From contig NZ_FNAH01000001.1 of NCBI RefSeq assembly GCF_900101865.1, positions 620,001 through 684,000 of the forward strand: a stretch of DNA of 64,000 bases, read 5' to 3'. The notes beneath the pieces are model-generated. The model was given only the letters and a program-made list of their open reading frames with translations. It searched no databases and had not been told where the DNA came from. Numbering within the stretch: position 1 is the first letter of the stretch; every line of letters begins with the position of its first letter. Of the stretch, positions 8,296 through 15,659 are shown one piece after another. The position numbers and the translations under genes are program-made. The stretch is from Paracoccus isoporae. GTDB lineage: Bacteria; Pseudomonadota; Alphaproteobacteria; Rhodobacterales; Rhodobacteraceae.

Positions 8296-9887
8296 GGCGC
8301 AGTCCCCGTGGCGCGCCGCAGCGCGGATGTGATCTCATCGGCGTCAAAGACCGGCCATCGCCCGGCGACATGCTGGTCCGGCCGGATCATATAGACGCCC
8401 CGCCCATAGCGGTCTGCCAGCGCCCCCTCGGCCGGGAACGCCAGCAAATCCGCCTCGATCCCGGCCGCGTTGACCGGCTCCGCCGCAACGCCGATGGCCA
8501 GCAGGCTGAACCGCCCGCCCAGCCGGTCCAGCAGGAAACCCTGCGCCAGCGGCGCATCCGGGCAGGGGCTTCCGGGCCGCGTGCGGGCCGGGCCGTCCGG
8601 CATGGCATCGGCGCTGTTCAGGGGGGAGTTGTCATAAGTGCAGGGCACGGAGAGCCGCCCGGAATTGACGAAGGGCCGGGCGAACGCATGCTGCCGCGCC
8701 AGCGTCAGCGCGGCATCCCGGAAGATCCGGCTGATCTCGGATTTCGGGGTGATGAAATCGGTCGAGCGGGTGGAGTTCAGGATATTCTCCTCCGCCCCCT
8801 GCACGCGCTCATGGTCATAGCTGTCCAGCAGCGCCTCCGGCGCAAGCCCGTCCAGGACCAGCTGCAGCTTCCAGCACAGATTGTCGGCATCCTGGATGCC
8901 GCTATTGGCACCGCGCGCCCCGAACGGGCTGACCTGATGCGCGCTGTCACCGGCGAATATCACCCGATTATGACGAAACTGTTCCATTCTGCGGCACTGG
9001 AACGTATAGACGCTGAGCCATTCCAGCTCGAACTTAACATCCTCCCCCAGCATCTCGCGGATCCGGGGAATGACATTCTCAGGCCGTTTCTCAGCCGCGC
9101 GGTCAATGTCCCAGCCAAGCTGCAGATCGATCCGCCAGACCCCGTCCGGCTGCTTGTGCAGCAGCGCAGACTGGCCCGGATTGAACGGCGGATCGAACCA
9201 GAACCAGCGTTCGGTGGGAAAATCGGCCTGCATGGTCACGTCGGCGATCAGGAAATTATCCTCGAACACCCGCCCCACGAAATCCAGCCCGAGCATTCCC
9301 CGCACGGGCGACGCCGCCCCGTCGCAGGCGACTAGCCATTCCGCTTCCAGCCCGTATTCTCCCTCCGGCGTGCCAACGGTCAGGGCGACATGATCGTCAT
9401 GCTGCTGGATGGCGCTGACCCGCGACTTGCCGCGGATCTGGACCGGCGCGCCCTGCGATTGCAGGGATTTCAGCCGGGCAAGCAGGCATTCCTCGAGATA
9501 GTATTGCTGAAGATTGATGAAGGCCGGACGGCGGTGCCCCTCCTCCGGCTGAAGGTTGAACTCATAGATCTTGTCGTGCCCGGCAAAGACCTTGCCGACA
9601 TTCCAGACCACGCCCCGATCGACCAGCTCCTGCCCGCAGCCGAGCCGGTCGAAGATCTCCAGCGGGCGCTTGGCGAAACAGATCGCGCGGCTGCCGGTCG
9701 AGACGCTGTCATTGTCGTCCAGCACCAGCACCGGCACGCCCTCCAGGCCCAGATCAACCGCCGCGGTCAGCCCGACCGGCCCCGCCCCCACGATGATGAC
9801 CGGGTGGCGCACCGCCGCCGTCGCATCCTGATCGGGATGGCGGCGATACGGGTAGAGCGGCTGATCGCTGGTCTTCGGCTGTGTCAT
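8292..9887 (-). CDS. FAD-dependent aromatic hydroxylase (MhpA/MhaA-like)
   Basis: A class A flavoprotein monooxygenase of 531 residues. It shows the Rossmann motif IIVGAGPVGLTAAVDLGLEG, the DG motif in ACDGAASPVRGMLG, and the GD motif in RVIFAGDSAHQVSPFGARGANSGIQDADNLCWKL. Such enzymes use NAD(P)H and O2 to hydroxylate a phenolic ring. Because it sits in an operon with fumarylacetoacetase, a substrate that yields homogentisate or a related ring-cleavage substrate (for example 3-hydroxyphenylacetate) is likely. ATG 9887 follows GGGAGG on the minus strand. Overall identity as a hydroxylase is strong; the substrate is inferred. Confidence 0.82.
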   Translation of the reverse strand: MTQPKTSDQPLYPYRRHPDQDATAAVRHPVIIVGAGPVGLTAAVDLGLEGVPVLVLDDNDSVSTGSRAICFAKRPLEIFDRLGCGQELVDRGVVWNVGKVFAGHDKIYEFNLQPEEGHRRPAFINLQQYYLEECLLARLKSLQSQGAPVQIRGKSRVSAIQQHDDHVALTVGTPEGEYGLEAEWLVACDGAASPVRGMLGLDFVGRVFEDNFLIADVTMQADFPTERWFWFDPPFNPGQSALLHKQPDGVWRIDLQLGWDIDRAAEKRPENVIPRIREMLGEDVKFELEWLSVYTFQCRRMEQFRHNRVIFAGDSAHQVSPFGARGANSGIQDADNLCWKLQLVLDGLAPEALLDSYDHERVQGAEENILNSTRSTDFITPKSEISRIFRDAALTLARQHAFARPFVNSGRLSVPCTYDNSPLNSADAMPDGPARTRPGSPCPDAPLAQGFLLDRLGGRFSLLAIGVAAEPVNAAGIEADLLAFPAEGALADRYGRGVYMIRPDQHVAGRWPVFDADEITSALRRATGTAP

Positions 9888-9913
9888 GGGCCTCCCCTCC
9901 CGCTGACCGCTGC

Positions 9914-10864
9914 TCAGCCTTGCAAGAGCGCCCACATCTCGCGGTCGCGCTCGGCCGTCCAGATCCGCGGCGTGTCGATGCCGCGCGCCTCGTCATAGGC
10001 GCGGGCGACGTTGAAGGGCAGGCAGTGCTCGTAGATCGCGTAATCGCCGAATTTCTCGTCGCAAGCCGCCCGCACCGCGTCCCAGGCCTGTTTCAGAGAG
10101 CCGCCACCCTGCGCCACGCGGGCCACCGGCTGATAGGTGGAGCGGATGAAATCGGCGGTATTATCCAACGCCGCGTTGACCATGTCCGAGCCGACAAGCG
10201 CGTCGCCGCGGCCCGGCGCAATGGCGTCCAGATCGAAGGCGCGGATCTTCTCCAGCGTCTTTGGCCAGTCGCTGAAATGCCCGTCGCCGCAATAGCAGGC
10301 GCTGTGATATTCGACGATATCGCCGGTGAACATGACGTTCTGATCTGGAACATGGGCCACGATGTCGCCGGCCGTATGGGCGCGGCCCGGATGCATCAGA
10401 TCGACCCGGCGGTTGCCCAGATAGACCGTCATGCGGTCGCTGAAGGTGGTGTTGGGCCAGGTCAGGCCGGGGATCTCCTCATGGCCCTGGAAAAGGCGCG
10501 GGAAGCGGGCGAACTCGCTGTCCCAATCCTCCTGCCCGCGCTCGACCACCATGGCGCGGGCGGTGTCGCCCATGATGATGTTGGGCGCGCCGTAGGCCGA
10601 GGCCCCCAGCACGCGCACCGCGTGATAATGCGTCATCACCAGATGGCTGATCGGCTTGTCGGTCACCTCTCGGACCTTCTCGATCACCTTGCGGGCCAGG
10701 CGTGGTGTCGCCTGCGCCTCGACGATCATCACCGACTCGTCACCGATGATGACGCCTGTATTCGGGTCGCCCTCGGCCGTGAAGGCCCACAGGCCCTCGC
10801 CGATCTCGGTGAAGCTGATCTGTTTTTCCGCCATGTCGCCGGCGGAGGCGAATTGCTTGCTCAT
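9914..10864 (-). CDS. Metallo-beta-lactamase-fold protein with an altered metal site
   Basis: A 316-residue MBL-fold protein. The normal H-x-H-x-D-H motif reads H79-Y-H81-A-V83-R84, so the Asp and last His are lost. The third site-1 ligand is present (H163 in GRAHTAGD) and so is the bridging Asp (D182 in FTGD). The usual PGHG histidine is R219 in PGRG. Thus site 1 is intact while all three site-2-specific ligands are replaced. It may be a mononuclear hydrolase or a binding protein. It lies between fumarylacetoacetase and the FAD hydroxylase, so it probably works on an intermediate or thioester of that pathway. ATG 10864 has a good upstream GGGAG. Confidence 0.75.
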   Translation of the reverse strand: MSKQFASAGDMAEKQISFTEIGEGLWAFTAEGDPNTGVIIGDESVMIVEAQATPRLARKVIEKVREVTDKPISHLVMTHYHAVRVLGASAYGAPNIIMGDTARAMVVERGQEDWDSEFARFPRLFQGHEEIPGLTWPNTTFSDRMTVYLGNRRVDLMHPGRAHTAGDIVAHVPDQNVMFTGDIVEYHSACYCGDGHFSDWPKTLEKIRAFDLDAIAPGRGDALVGSDMVNAALDNTADFIRSTYQPVARVAQGGGSLKQAWDAVRAACDEKFGDYAIYEHCLPFNVARAYDEARGIDTPRIWTAERDREMWALLQG

Positions 10865-10914
10865 CCCGGTCTCCCTTCCGGTCTGGTGGGCGGCGGGGCG
10901 CGGATGCCGCCGCG

Positions 10915-12117
10915 TTAGCTCCGCGCGGGCAGCACCTTGCCCTCGCAGGGGCCGAAGCCGATCCGGTAGCCATCGCCCTGCGCATGGCCGCTGAGCGAGA
11001 TCGTGTCGCCATCCTGGATGAAGCGGCGCTCCTCGCCTCCGACCATAACAGGATGTTTGCCTGCTTCGGTCATCTCCAGCAAGGCCCCGGTCTGGTCGCG
11101 CTCCGGCCCGGAGATCGTGCCGGAGCCGAGCAGGTCGCCCACCCGCATCGGGCAGCCCGATCCGCTGTGATGCGCCAATTGCTGGGCTGAGGAATAATAC
11201 ATCACGTTGTAGTTGGTTCGCGCCAAAACCTCCCCGTTCAGCGCCCAGGACAGGTTGATGTCGTAAAGTCCGGGGCGGTCTTCCTGGAGATAGGGCAGCA
11301 GGTCGTTGACCCGTTCGGCGCCTTCGCTGCGAAACGGTGCGAGTGCTGCGGTGGTGACGATCCAGGGGCTGATCGTGGTGGCGAAGGCCTTGGCCTGGAA
11401 CGGGCCGAGCGGCTGGTATTCCCATGCCTGGATGTCGCGGGCCGACCAGTCGTTCAGCAGGACATAGCCGAAGATCATCTCCTCCGCCTCGGCCACGCTG
11501 ATGCGGTCGCCCAGTCGGGAATTGGCCCCGACGATGGCGCCCATCTCCAGTTCCAGGTCCAGCCGTTTGCATTCCGACCAGATCGGGCCGTCATCGGTTT
11601 TCAGCTGACCCATGGGCCGGATCACGTCGGTGCCCGACACGACCACCGAGGAGGCGCGCCCGTTATAGCCGATGGGCATGTGGGTCCATTGGGCGGGCAG
11701 CGCGTTCTCCGGGCCGCGGAACAGCACACCCACGTTGAAGGCATGGTTTCGCGAGGCGTAGAAATCGGTGTATTCGGTGACGCGGATCGGAAGGTGCAGC
11801 CTGGCATCCTGCATGGCGACGAGCGGCAGGTCGCGGTTGCCGTCCTCGCCCAGCAATTCGGTCAGCCGGTCGCGGATGCGCGCCCATGTCTCGCGGCCGA
11901 GCGCGATGAAGTCATTGAGCTGCGGGTTTGCGAATGTGCCGCCCGCGTCGATCAGCCCGTTCGTCTCGCAGGCGGCCAGATCGAGGATCCGATCCCCGAT
12001 TGCCACCCCGCAGCGCGGCGCGTCCCCCGCCACGGAGAATACGCCGTAGGGAAGGTTCTGAATCGGAAACTCGCAATCGGGCGCGTTCGCGCTTTCAATC
12101 CAGCTTTTCGCCGCCAT
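10915..12117 (-). CDS. fahA: Fumarylacetoacetase
   Basis: This enzyme hydrolyses fumarylacetoacetate to fumarate and acetoacetate, the last step of homogentisate (tyrosine/phenylacetate) degradation. The 400-residue length and motifs fit: YTDFYASRNHAFNVGVLFRG near 120-140, the metal-binding RLDLELEMGAIVG, LLNDWSARDIQAWEYQPLGPFQAKAF and GSGTISGPE. It is the first gene of the minus-strand operon and faces the MarR-type regulator gene. A GTTGC-N4-GCAAC operator lies just upstream of its GGAGG ribosome site. Homogentisate dioxygenase and maleylacetoacetate isomerase genes are not in the window. Confidence 0.93.
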   Translation of the reverse strand: MAAKSWIESANAPDCEFPIQNLPYGVFSVAGDAPRCGVAIGDRILDLAACETNGLIDAGGTFANPQLNDFIALGRETWARIRDRLTELLGEDGNRDLPLVAMQDARLHLPIRVTEYTDFYASRNHAFNVGVLFRGPENALPAQWTHMPIGYNGRASSVVVSGTDVIRPMGQLKTDDGPIWSECKRLDLELEMGAIVGANSRLGDRISVAEAEEMIFGYVLLNDWSARDIQAWEYQPLGPFQAKAFATTISPWIVTTAALAPFRSEGAERVNDLLPYLQEDRPGLYDINLSWALNGEVLARTNYNVMYYSSAQQLAHHSGSGCPMRVGDLLGSGTISGPERDQTGALLEMTEAGKHPVMVGGEERRFIQDGDTISLSGHAQGDGYRIGFGPCEGKVLPARS

Positions 12118-12135
12118 CGCCGTGATCCTCCATTA

Positions 12136-12151
12136 AGTTGCAAACGCAACT
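12136..12151. promoter_or_regulatory. Putative MarR operator upstream of fahA
   Basis: AGTTGC (12136-12141), AAAC, GCAACT (12146-12151) is a perfect 6-bp inverted repeat with a 4-base spacer, about 19 bases upstream of the fahA start. A near-identical element lies in front of the marR-type gene. Confidence 0.55.
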
Positions 12152-12179
12152 AACATGGCCCGTCTCGTCGCGCAAGCGT

Positions 12180-12623
12180 TCAGTCGGCCTCGGCCTGCGC
12201 CAGCTCGTCCAGCAATTGCGCCAGATGGCGGGCGCGCTCCGGCCCCAGCCTCGCCTCCATCTCCTGCTGAAATTCCTGCGCCTGCGCGGCAAGGATGGCA
12301 TGGACCTTCCGCCCGCTTTCGGTCAGTGACAGAAGCTCGGCCCGGCGGTCGGAGGACGAGGTCATCCGGCGCAGCAGCCCGCCCTCCTCCAGCCCGGACA
12401 CGGCGCGGGAGACCTTGGATTTTTCCAGATGGCCGCGGGCACAGATTTCCGTCGCGGTCAGCGCGCCGCCCTGACCCAGATGGGCCATGATGCGCCACTG
12501 CGCCCGCGTCATCCCGAATTTCTTGCGGTAGCTGGCCGAAAAGGTGCGGCTGGTGACCTCTGCCGCGTTGTTGAGCAGATAGGGAAGAAAGTCGTTCAGC
12601 CTGAAATCGGTCATCTCTGCCAT
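12180..12623 (-). CDS. MarR-family transcriptional regulator
   Basis: A 147-residue MarR-type repressor. The winged helix-turn-helix is clear: MTRAQWRIMAHLGQGGALTATEICARGHLEKSKVSRAVSGLEEGGLLRR, then the wing SSDRRAELLSLTESGRKV. Such proteins release DNA when they bind an aromatic ligand. It is divergent from fahA and probably controls that operon and itself. I chose ATG 12623 (MAEMTDF) rather than ATG 12659, because the operator-like repeat covers the latter; ATG 12614 is also possible. The name hmgR would fit if the ligand is homogentisate, which is unproven. Confidence 0.85.
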   Translation of the reverse strand: MAEMTDFRLNDFLPYLLNNAAEVTSRTFSASYRKKFGMTRAQWRIMAHLGQGGALTATEICARGHLEKSKVSRAVSGLEEGGLLRRMTSSSDRRAELLSLTESGRKVHAILAAQAQEFQQEMEARLGPERARHLAQLLDELAQAEAD

Positions 12624-12646
12624 TGCGCCCAGCACGTCGTCACACT

Positions 12647-12666
12647 GCAACTGTCGCATATGCAAC
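12647..12666. promoter_or_regulatory. Putative MarR operator in front of the regulator gene
   Basis: GTCGC (12653-12657), ATAT, GCAAC (12662-12666) is the same GTTGC-N4-GCAAC plan as at fahA with one mismatch. An extra half site GCAACT lies at 12647-12652. Position 24-43 bases upstream of the chosen start fits autorepression. Confidence 0.5.
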
Positions 12667-12707
12667 AACCACTTGCCAATGTTCCAGAATCGCGCAACGG
12701 AAGTCCC

Positions 12708-13469
12708 ATGGCTGGATTTGTCTCCTTCGTCTCGTCTGGCCCGGGTGATCCGGAGCTTCTGACCCGCCGGGCCGCGGACCGGCTGGGTGCCGCCGATGTG
12801 GTGCTGTATGACGATCTGTCCTCCGGCCCGGTCCTGGCCATGGCGCAGCGGGCCGAGCTGGTCCCGGTGGGTAAGCGTGCCGGGCGTCCGAGCGCCAAGC
12901 AGGAGGCGGTGAACGCGCTGATCCTGGCGCATGCGCGGGCAGGGCGGCATGTGGTGCGGCTGAAATCCGGCGATGCGGGGATGTTCGGACGGCTGGAGGA
13001 GGAGCTGGCGGCCGTGCGCGGTGCGGGCATCGCGTTCGAGATCGTGCCGGGCGTCTCCTCGGTCAACGCGGCCGCGGCCGTGGCCGGAGTGCCGCTGACA
13101 CGGCGGCTGACCGCGCGACGGGTGCAGTATCTGACCGGCGCCGATGTGACCGGAAAGCTGCCCTCAGAGCTGAACTGGGCCGCCATCGCAGATCCTCATG
13201 CCGTCACCGTGGTGTTCATGGGTCAGCGCAGCTTTCCCGAACTGGCGGCAGGGCTGATCGCGCATGGCCTGCCGCCGGAGACACCGGCGATGATCGCCGA
13301 GGCGGTGACGCAGCATGGCCAGCGATTACGGCGCAGCACCGTGGCCGGGCTGGCCGCCGCGCTGCGTCGCGACGGGCCGAGCCCGGCCCCGGCACTGATC
13401 TTTTACGGGCCGCTGGCCGAGATCAGCGACGCGGCGGTCGAGTGGCTGGCTGCGGGCGCGGAGGATTAG
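12708..13469 (+). CDS. cobA: Uroporphyrinogen-III C-methyltransferase
   Basis: SUMT methylates uroporphyrinogen III twice with SAM to give precorrin-2, the branch point to siroheme and cobalamin. The 253-residue protein has the SAM-binding loop SSGPGDPELLT (about 7-17), RLKSGDAGMFGR (about 85-96; many relatives have RLKGGDPF) and IVPGVSSVNAAAAVAGVPLTRR. There is no fused CysG oxidase/ferrochelatase domain. Proximity to the sulfite reductase operon suggests the product goes to siroheme. ATG 12708 follows CGGAAG. Its stop overlaps the stop of the convergent nitronate monooxygenase gene by four bases. Confidence 0.9.
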   Translation: MAGFVSFVSSGPGDPELLTRRAADRLGAADVVLYDDLSSGPVLAMAQRAELVPVGKRAGRPSAKQEAVNALILAHARAGRHVVRLKSGDAGMFGRLEEELAAVRGAGIAFEIVPGVSSVNAAAAVAGVPLTRRLTARRVQYLTGADVTGKLPSELNWAAIADPHAVTVVFMGQRSFPELAAGLIAHGLPPETPAMIAEAVTQHGQRLRRSTVAGLAAALRRDGPSPAPALIFYGPLAEISDAAVEWLAAGAED

Positions 13470-14431
13470 GCCAGGGCGCTCCGCGCGGCGGCGTATTCCT
13501 CGCCCAGTTGGTCGATGAAGGCGCGGGCCGGCCGGACCTCGCTGATCGCGCCGATACCCTGGCCCGCCCCCCAGATCGAGCTCCATGCTTTCGGCTTGGA
13601 TGAGCCCTGCCCGAAATTCATGCTGCTGGCATCGGCATGTTCAAGCTGGTCGGGATCGAGACCGGAGTTGCGGATCGACTGCTTGAGATAGTTGCCGTGA
13701 ACACCGGTAAAAAGCGAGGAATAGACGATGTCCTCGGCGCCGGAATCGCAGATCATCTGCTTGTATTCCGGCTGCGCGTTGGCCTCTTCAGTGGCGATGA
13801 AGGGGCTGCCGATATAGGCCAGATCGGCCCCGGCGGCGCGCGCGGCCAGAATGGCGCGCCCGGTTGCGATGGCACCGGACAGCGCCACGGGACCGTCGAA
13901 CCAGCCGCGGATTTCCTGAAGCAGGGCGAAGGGCGACTGCATCCCGGCATGTCCGCCCGCACCGGCGGCGACGGCAATCAGCCCATCGGCCCCTTTTTCG
14001 ATCGCCTTGCGCGCGAAGGTGTTGTTGATGATGTCGTGAAACACCACCCCGCCCACCGAATGCGCGGCCTCGTTCACCTCCGGCCGGGCGCCGAGCGAGG
14101 TGATCCAGAGCGGCACCTTGTGGCGCACGCAGATCTCCAGATCGCGCTCCAGCCGCGCGTTGGAGCGGTGCACGATCTGGTTGACCGCGAAGGGCGCGGC
14201 CGGGTTGTCGGGATTGGCCTGGTTGTGGCGGTCCAGCTCCTCGGTGATGCGGGTCAGCCAGGCGTCTAGCTGGATCGGTTCACCGTCCTTCTCGCGGGCA
14301 TTCAGCGCCGGGAAGCTGCCGACGATGCCGGCCTTGCACTGGGCAATGACCAGATCCGGTCCGGAAACGATAAACATCGGCGAACCGATCACGGGGAGAC
14401 GCAGGCGGGACAGGATGGGCGGCAATGACAT
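13466..14431 (-). CDS. Nitronate monooxygenase-family flavoprotein
   Basis: A 321-residue TIM-barrel flavoenzyme of the 2-nitropropane dioxygenase/NMO type, which uses FMN to oxidise alkyl nitronates. Family features are PVIGSPMFIVSGPDLVIAQCKAG at the N-terminus, VFHDIINNTFARKAIEKGADGLIAVAAGAGGHAG (phosphate-binding loop and AGGHAG motif), and ALSGAIATGRAILAARAAGADLAYIGSPFIATEEA. It stands alone between cobA and the sulfur operon. The physiological substrate in bacteria is often unknown; detoxification of nitro compounds is the usual assumption. Confidence 0.85.
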   Translation of the reverse strand: MSLPPILSRLRLPVIGSPMFIVSGPDLVIAQCKAGIVGSFPALNAREKDGEPIQLDAWLTRITEELDRHNQANPDNPAAPFAVNQIVHRSNARLERDLEICVRHKVPLWITSLGARPEVNEAAHSVGGVVFHDIINNTFARKAIEKGADGLIAVAAGAGGHAGMQSPFALLQEIRGWFDGPVALSGAIATGRAILAARAAGADLAYIGSPFIATEEANAQPEYKQMICDSGAEDIVYSSLFTGVHGNYLKQSIRNSGLDPDQLEHADASSMNFGQGSSKPKAWSSIWGAGQGIGAISEVRPARAFIDQLGEEYAAARSALA

Positions 14432-14510
14432 CGGAAACTCCTTTACACTTCAATGCCATAATCGCCAGCCGCGCGGCGGGTGCAAGCCCGATCACAGGGT
14501 GACGCCACGC

Positions 14511-15659
14511 TCAGGAGGCGCGGCGGCCCAGTTTCTTGAGATATGACGGCGCGGCATCGGCGGCATCGCGCCAATGCGGCCAGGGCTGACGCCGGGCGAG
14601 ATCGGCGTCGATCTCCACCTCGTCGAAGCCGGAGCGGCGGGCCATCGGTAACTGGTCGGCGATGACATAGCCCGTGGCGCGCAGCCGGCCCTTGTAACCG
14701 GCCACCCGCAGCCGGCGGGCCAGGGTAAAGCCGCGCCCGTCGGTGAAGCTGGGGAAGGCGATGCGGATCATCGTGGCATCACCGACGCGCAGATCGGGAT
14801 CGTCCAGATCGGCATCCGACGCCAGATCCAGGATCGGGCCGGTCCAGTCCTCGGGGCCGAAGCCGCTGTCGCGCACGATGACGGGCTGGCCATCCGCCGG
14901 CACGAAGGGCGCGGGGGCGGCGGGCGGAATGCGTTGCATCTTACCGTTCACGAAATGAATTCCACATTCTGTCTTGTCCTGGCCACGCCAGCGGCCTGCA
15001 CGGGGGTCTTCGCCTTCCTTCACCGGGCTGGTGCAGGGCATGCAGCCGATGGATGGATAGCCCTTGGACACCAGCGGATGGCGCGGCAGCCGGTTATTGG
15101 CGATATAGTCCGCGACATCGCGCGCCGTCCAGTGGGCCAGCGGGTTGATCTTGATGCGGTCGCCGGCCGGGTCTTCCTCGAAAAACTCCATCTCCGAGCG
15201 GGTGGCACCCTGGAAGCGCTTGCGGCCGGTGATCCAGCTATCGAATGACGAGAGCGCCCGGTTCAGCGGCACGGTCTTGCGCAGGTCGCAGCAGGCATCG
15301 GGGTTGGTCTGGTTCAGATCGCCATCGGGATCAGCCGCGGCAATGGCGGCGGGGGTCGCCCGGATGGTGCGGACATCGGTCAGCCCCAGCTTCGCCGCCA
15401 CCTCGGCCTGGTAGGTCAGGGTTTCGGGAAACAGCATCTGGGTGTCGATGAACAGCACCGGCGTGGTGCGGTCGATCAGCGAGATCATGTGCAGAAGCGC
15501 CACCGAATCCGCCCCGAAGGAGGACACCATCGCCACCCGACCCAGCTCCGGGTCGGACAGCGCCTCGCGCAGCACCTGGATCGCGGCACGGTGGCGGTAG
15601 CGGCGGTTGAGCGCCGCCACCCGCGCCGGGCGCGTCGGGATTGTCTGGAGCTGTGCCAT
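14511..15659 (-). CDS. cysH: Assimilatory adenylyl-sulfate reductase fused to DUF934
   Basis: A 382-residue fusion. Residues 1-240 are a CysH-type reductase: PP-loop SSFGADSVALL (46-56), Cys123-Cys124, Cys206-x-x-Cys209 and the redox Cys in ECGIH (232). The CC...CxxC set binds a [4Fe-4S] cluster and marks the APS-using type that reduces adenylyl sulfate to sulfite. Residues 258-382 are a DUF934 domain (FTDGRGFTLARRLRVAGYKGRLRATGYVIADQ), which relatives often encode as a separate gene next to sulfite reductase. ATG 15659 overlaps the sulfite reductase stop, so the genes are coupled. No stop or frame change occurs at the junction. Confidence 0.88.
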   Translation of the reverse strand: MAQLQTIPTRPARVAALNRRYRHRAAIQVLREALSDPELGRVAMVSSFGADSVALLHMISLIDRTTPVLFIDTQMLFPETLTYQAEVAAKLGLTDVRTIRATPAAIAAADPDGDLNQTNPDACCDLRKTVPLNRALSSFDSWITGRKRFQGATRSEMEFFEEDPAGDRIKINPLAHWTARDVADYIANNRLPRHPLVSKGYPSIGCMPCTSPVKEGEDPRAGRWRGQDKTECGIHFVNGKMQRIPPAAPAPFVPADGQPVIVRDSGFGPEDWTGPILDLASDADLDDPDLRVGDATMIRIAFPSFTDGRGFTLARRLRVAGYKGRLRATGYVIADQLPMARRSGFDEVEIDADLARRQPWPHWRDAADAAPSYLKKLGRRAS

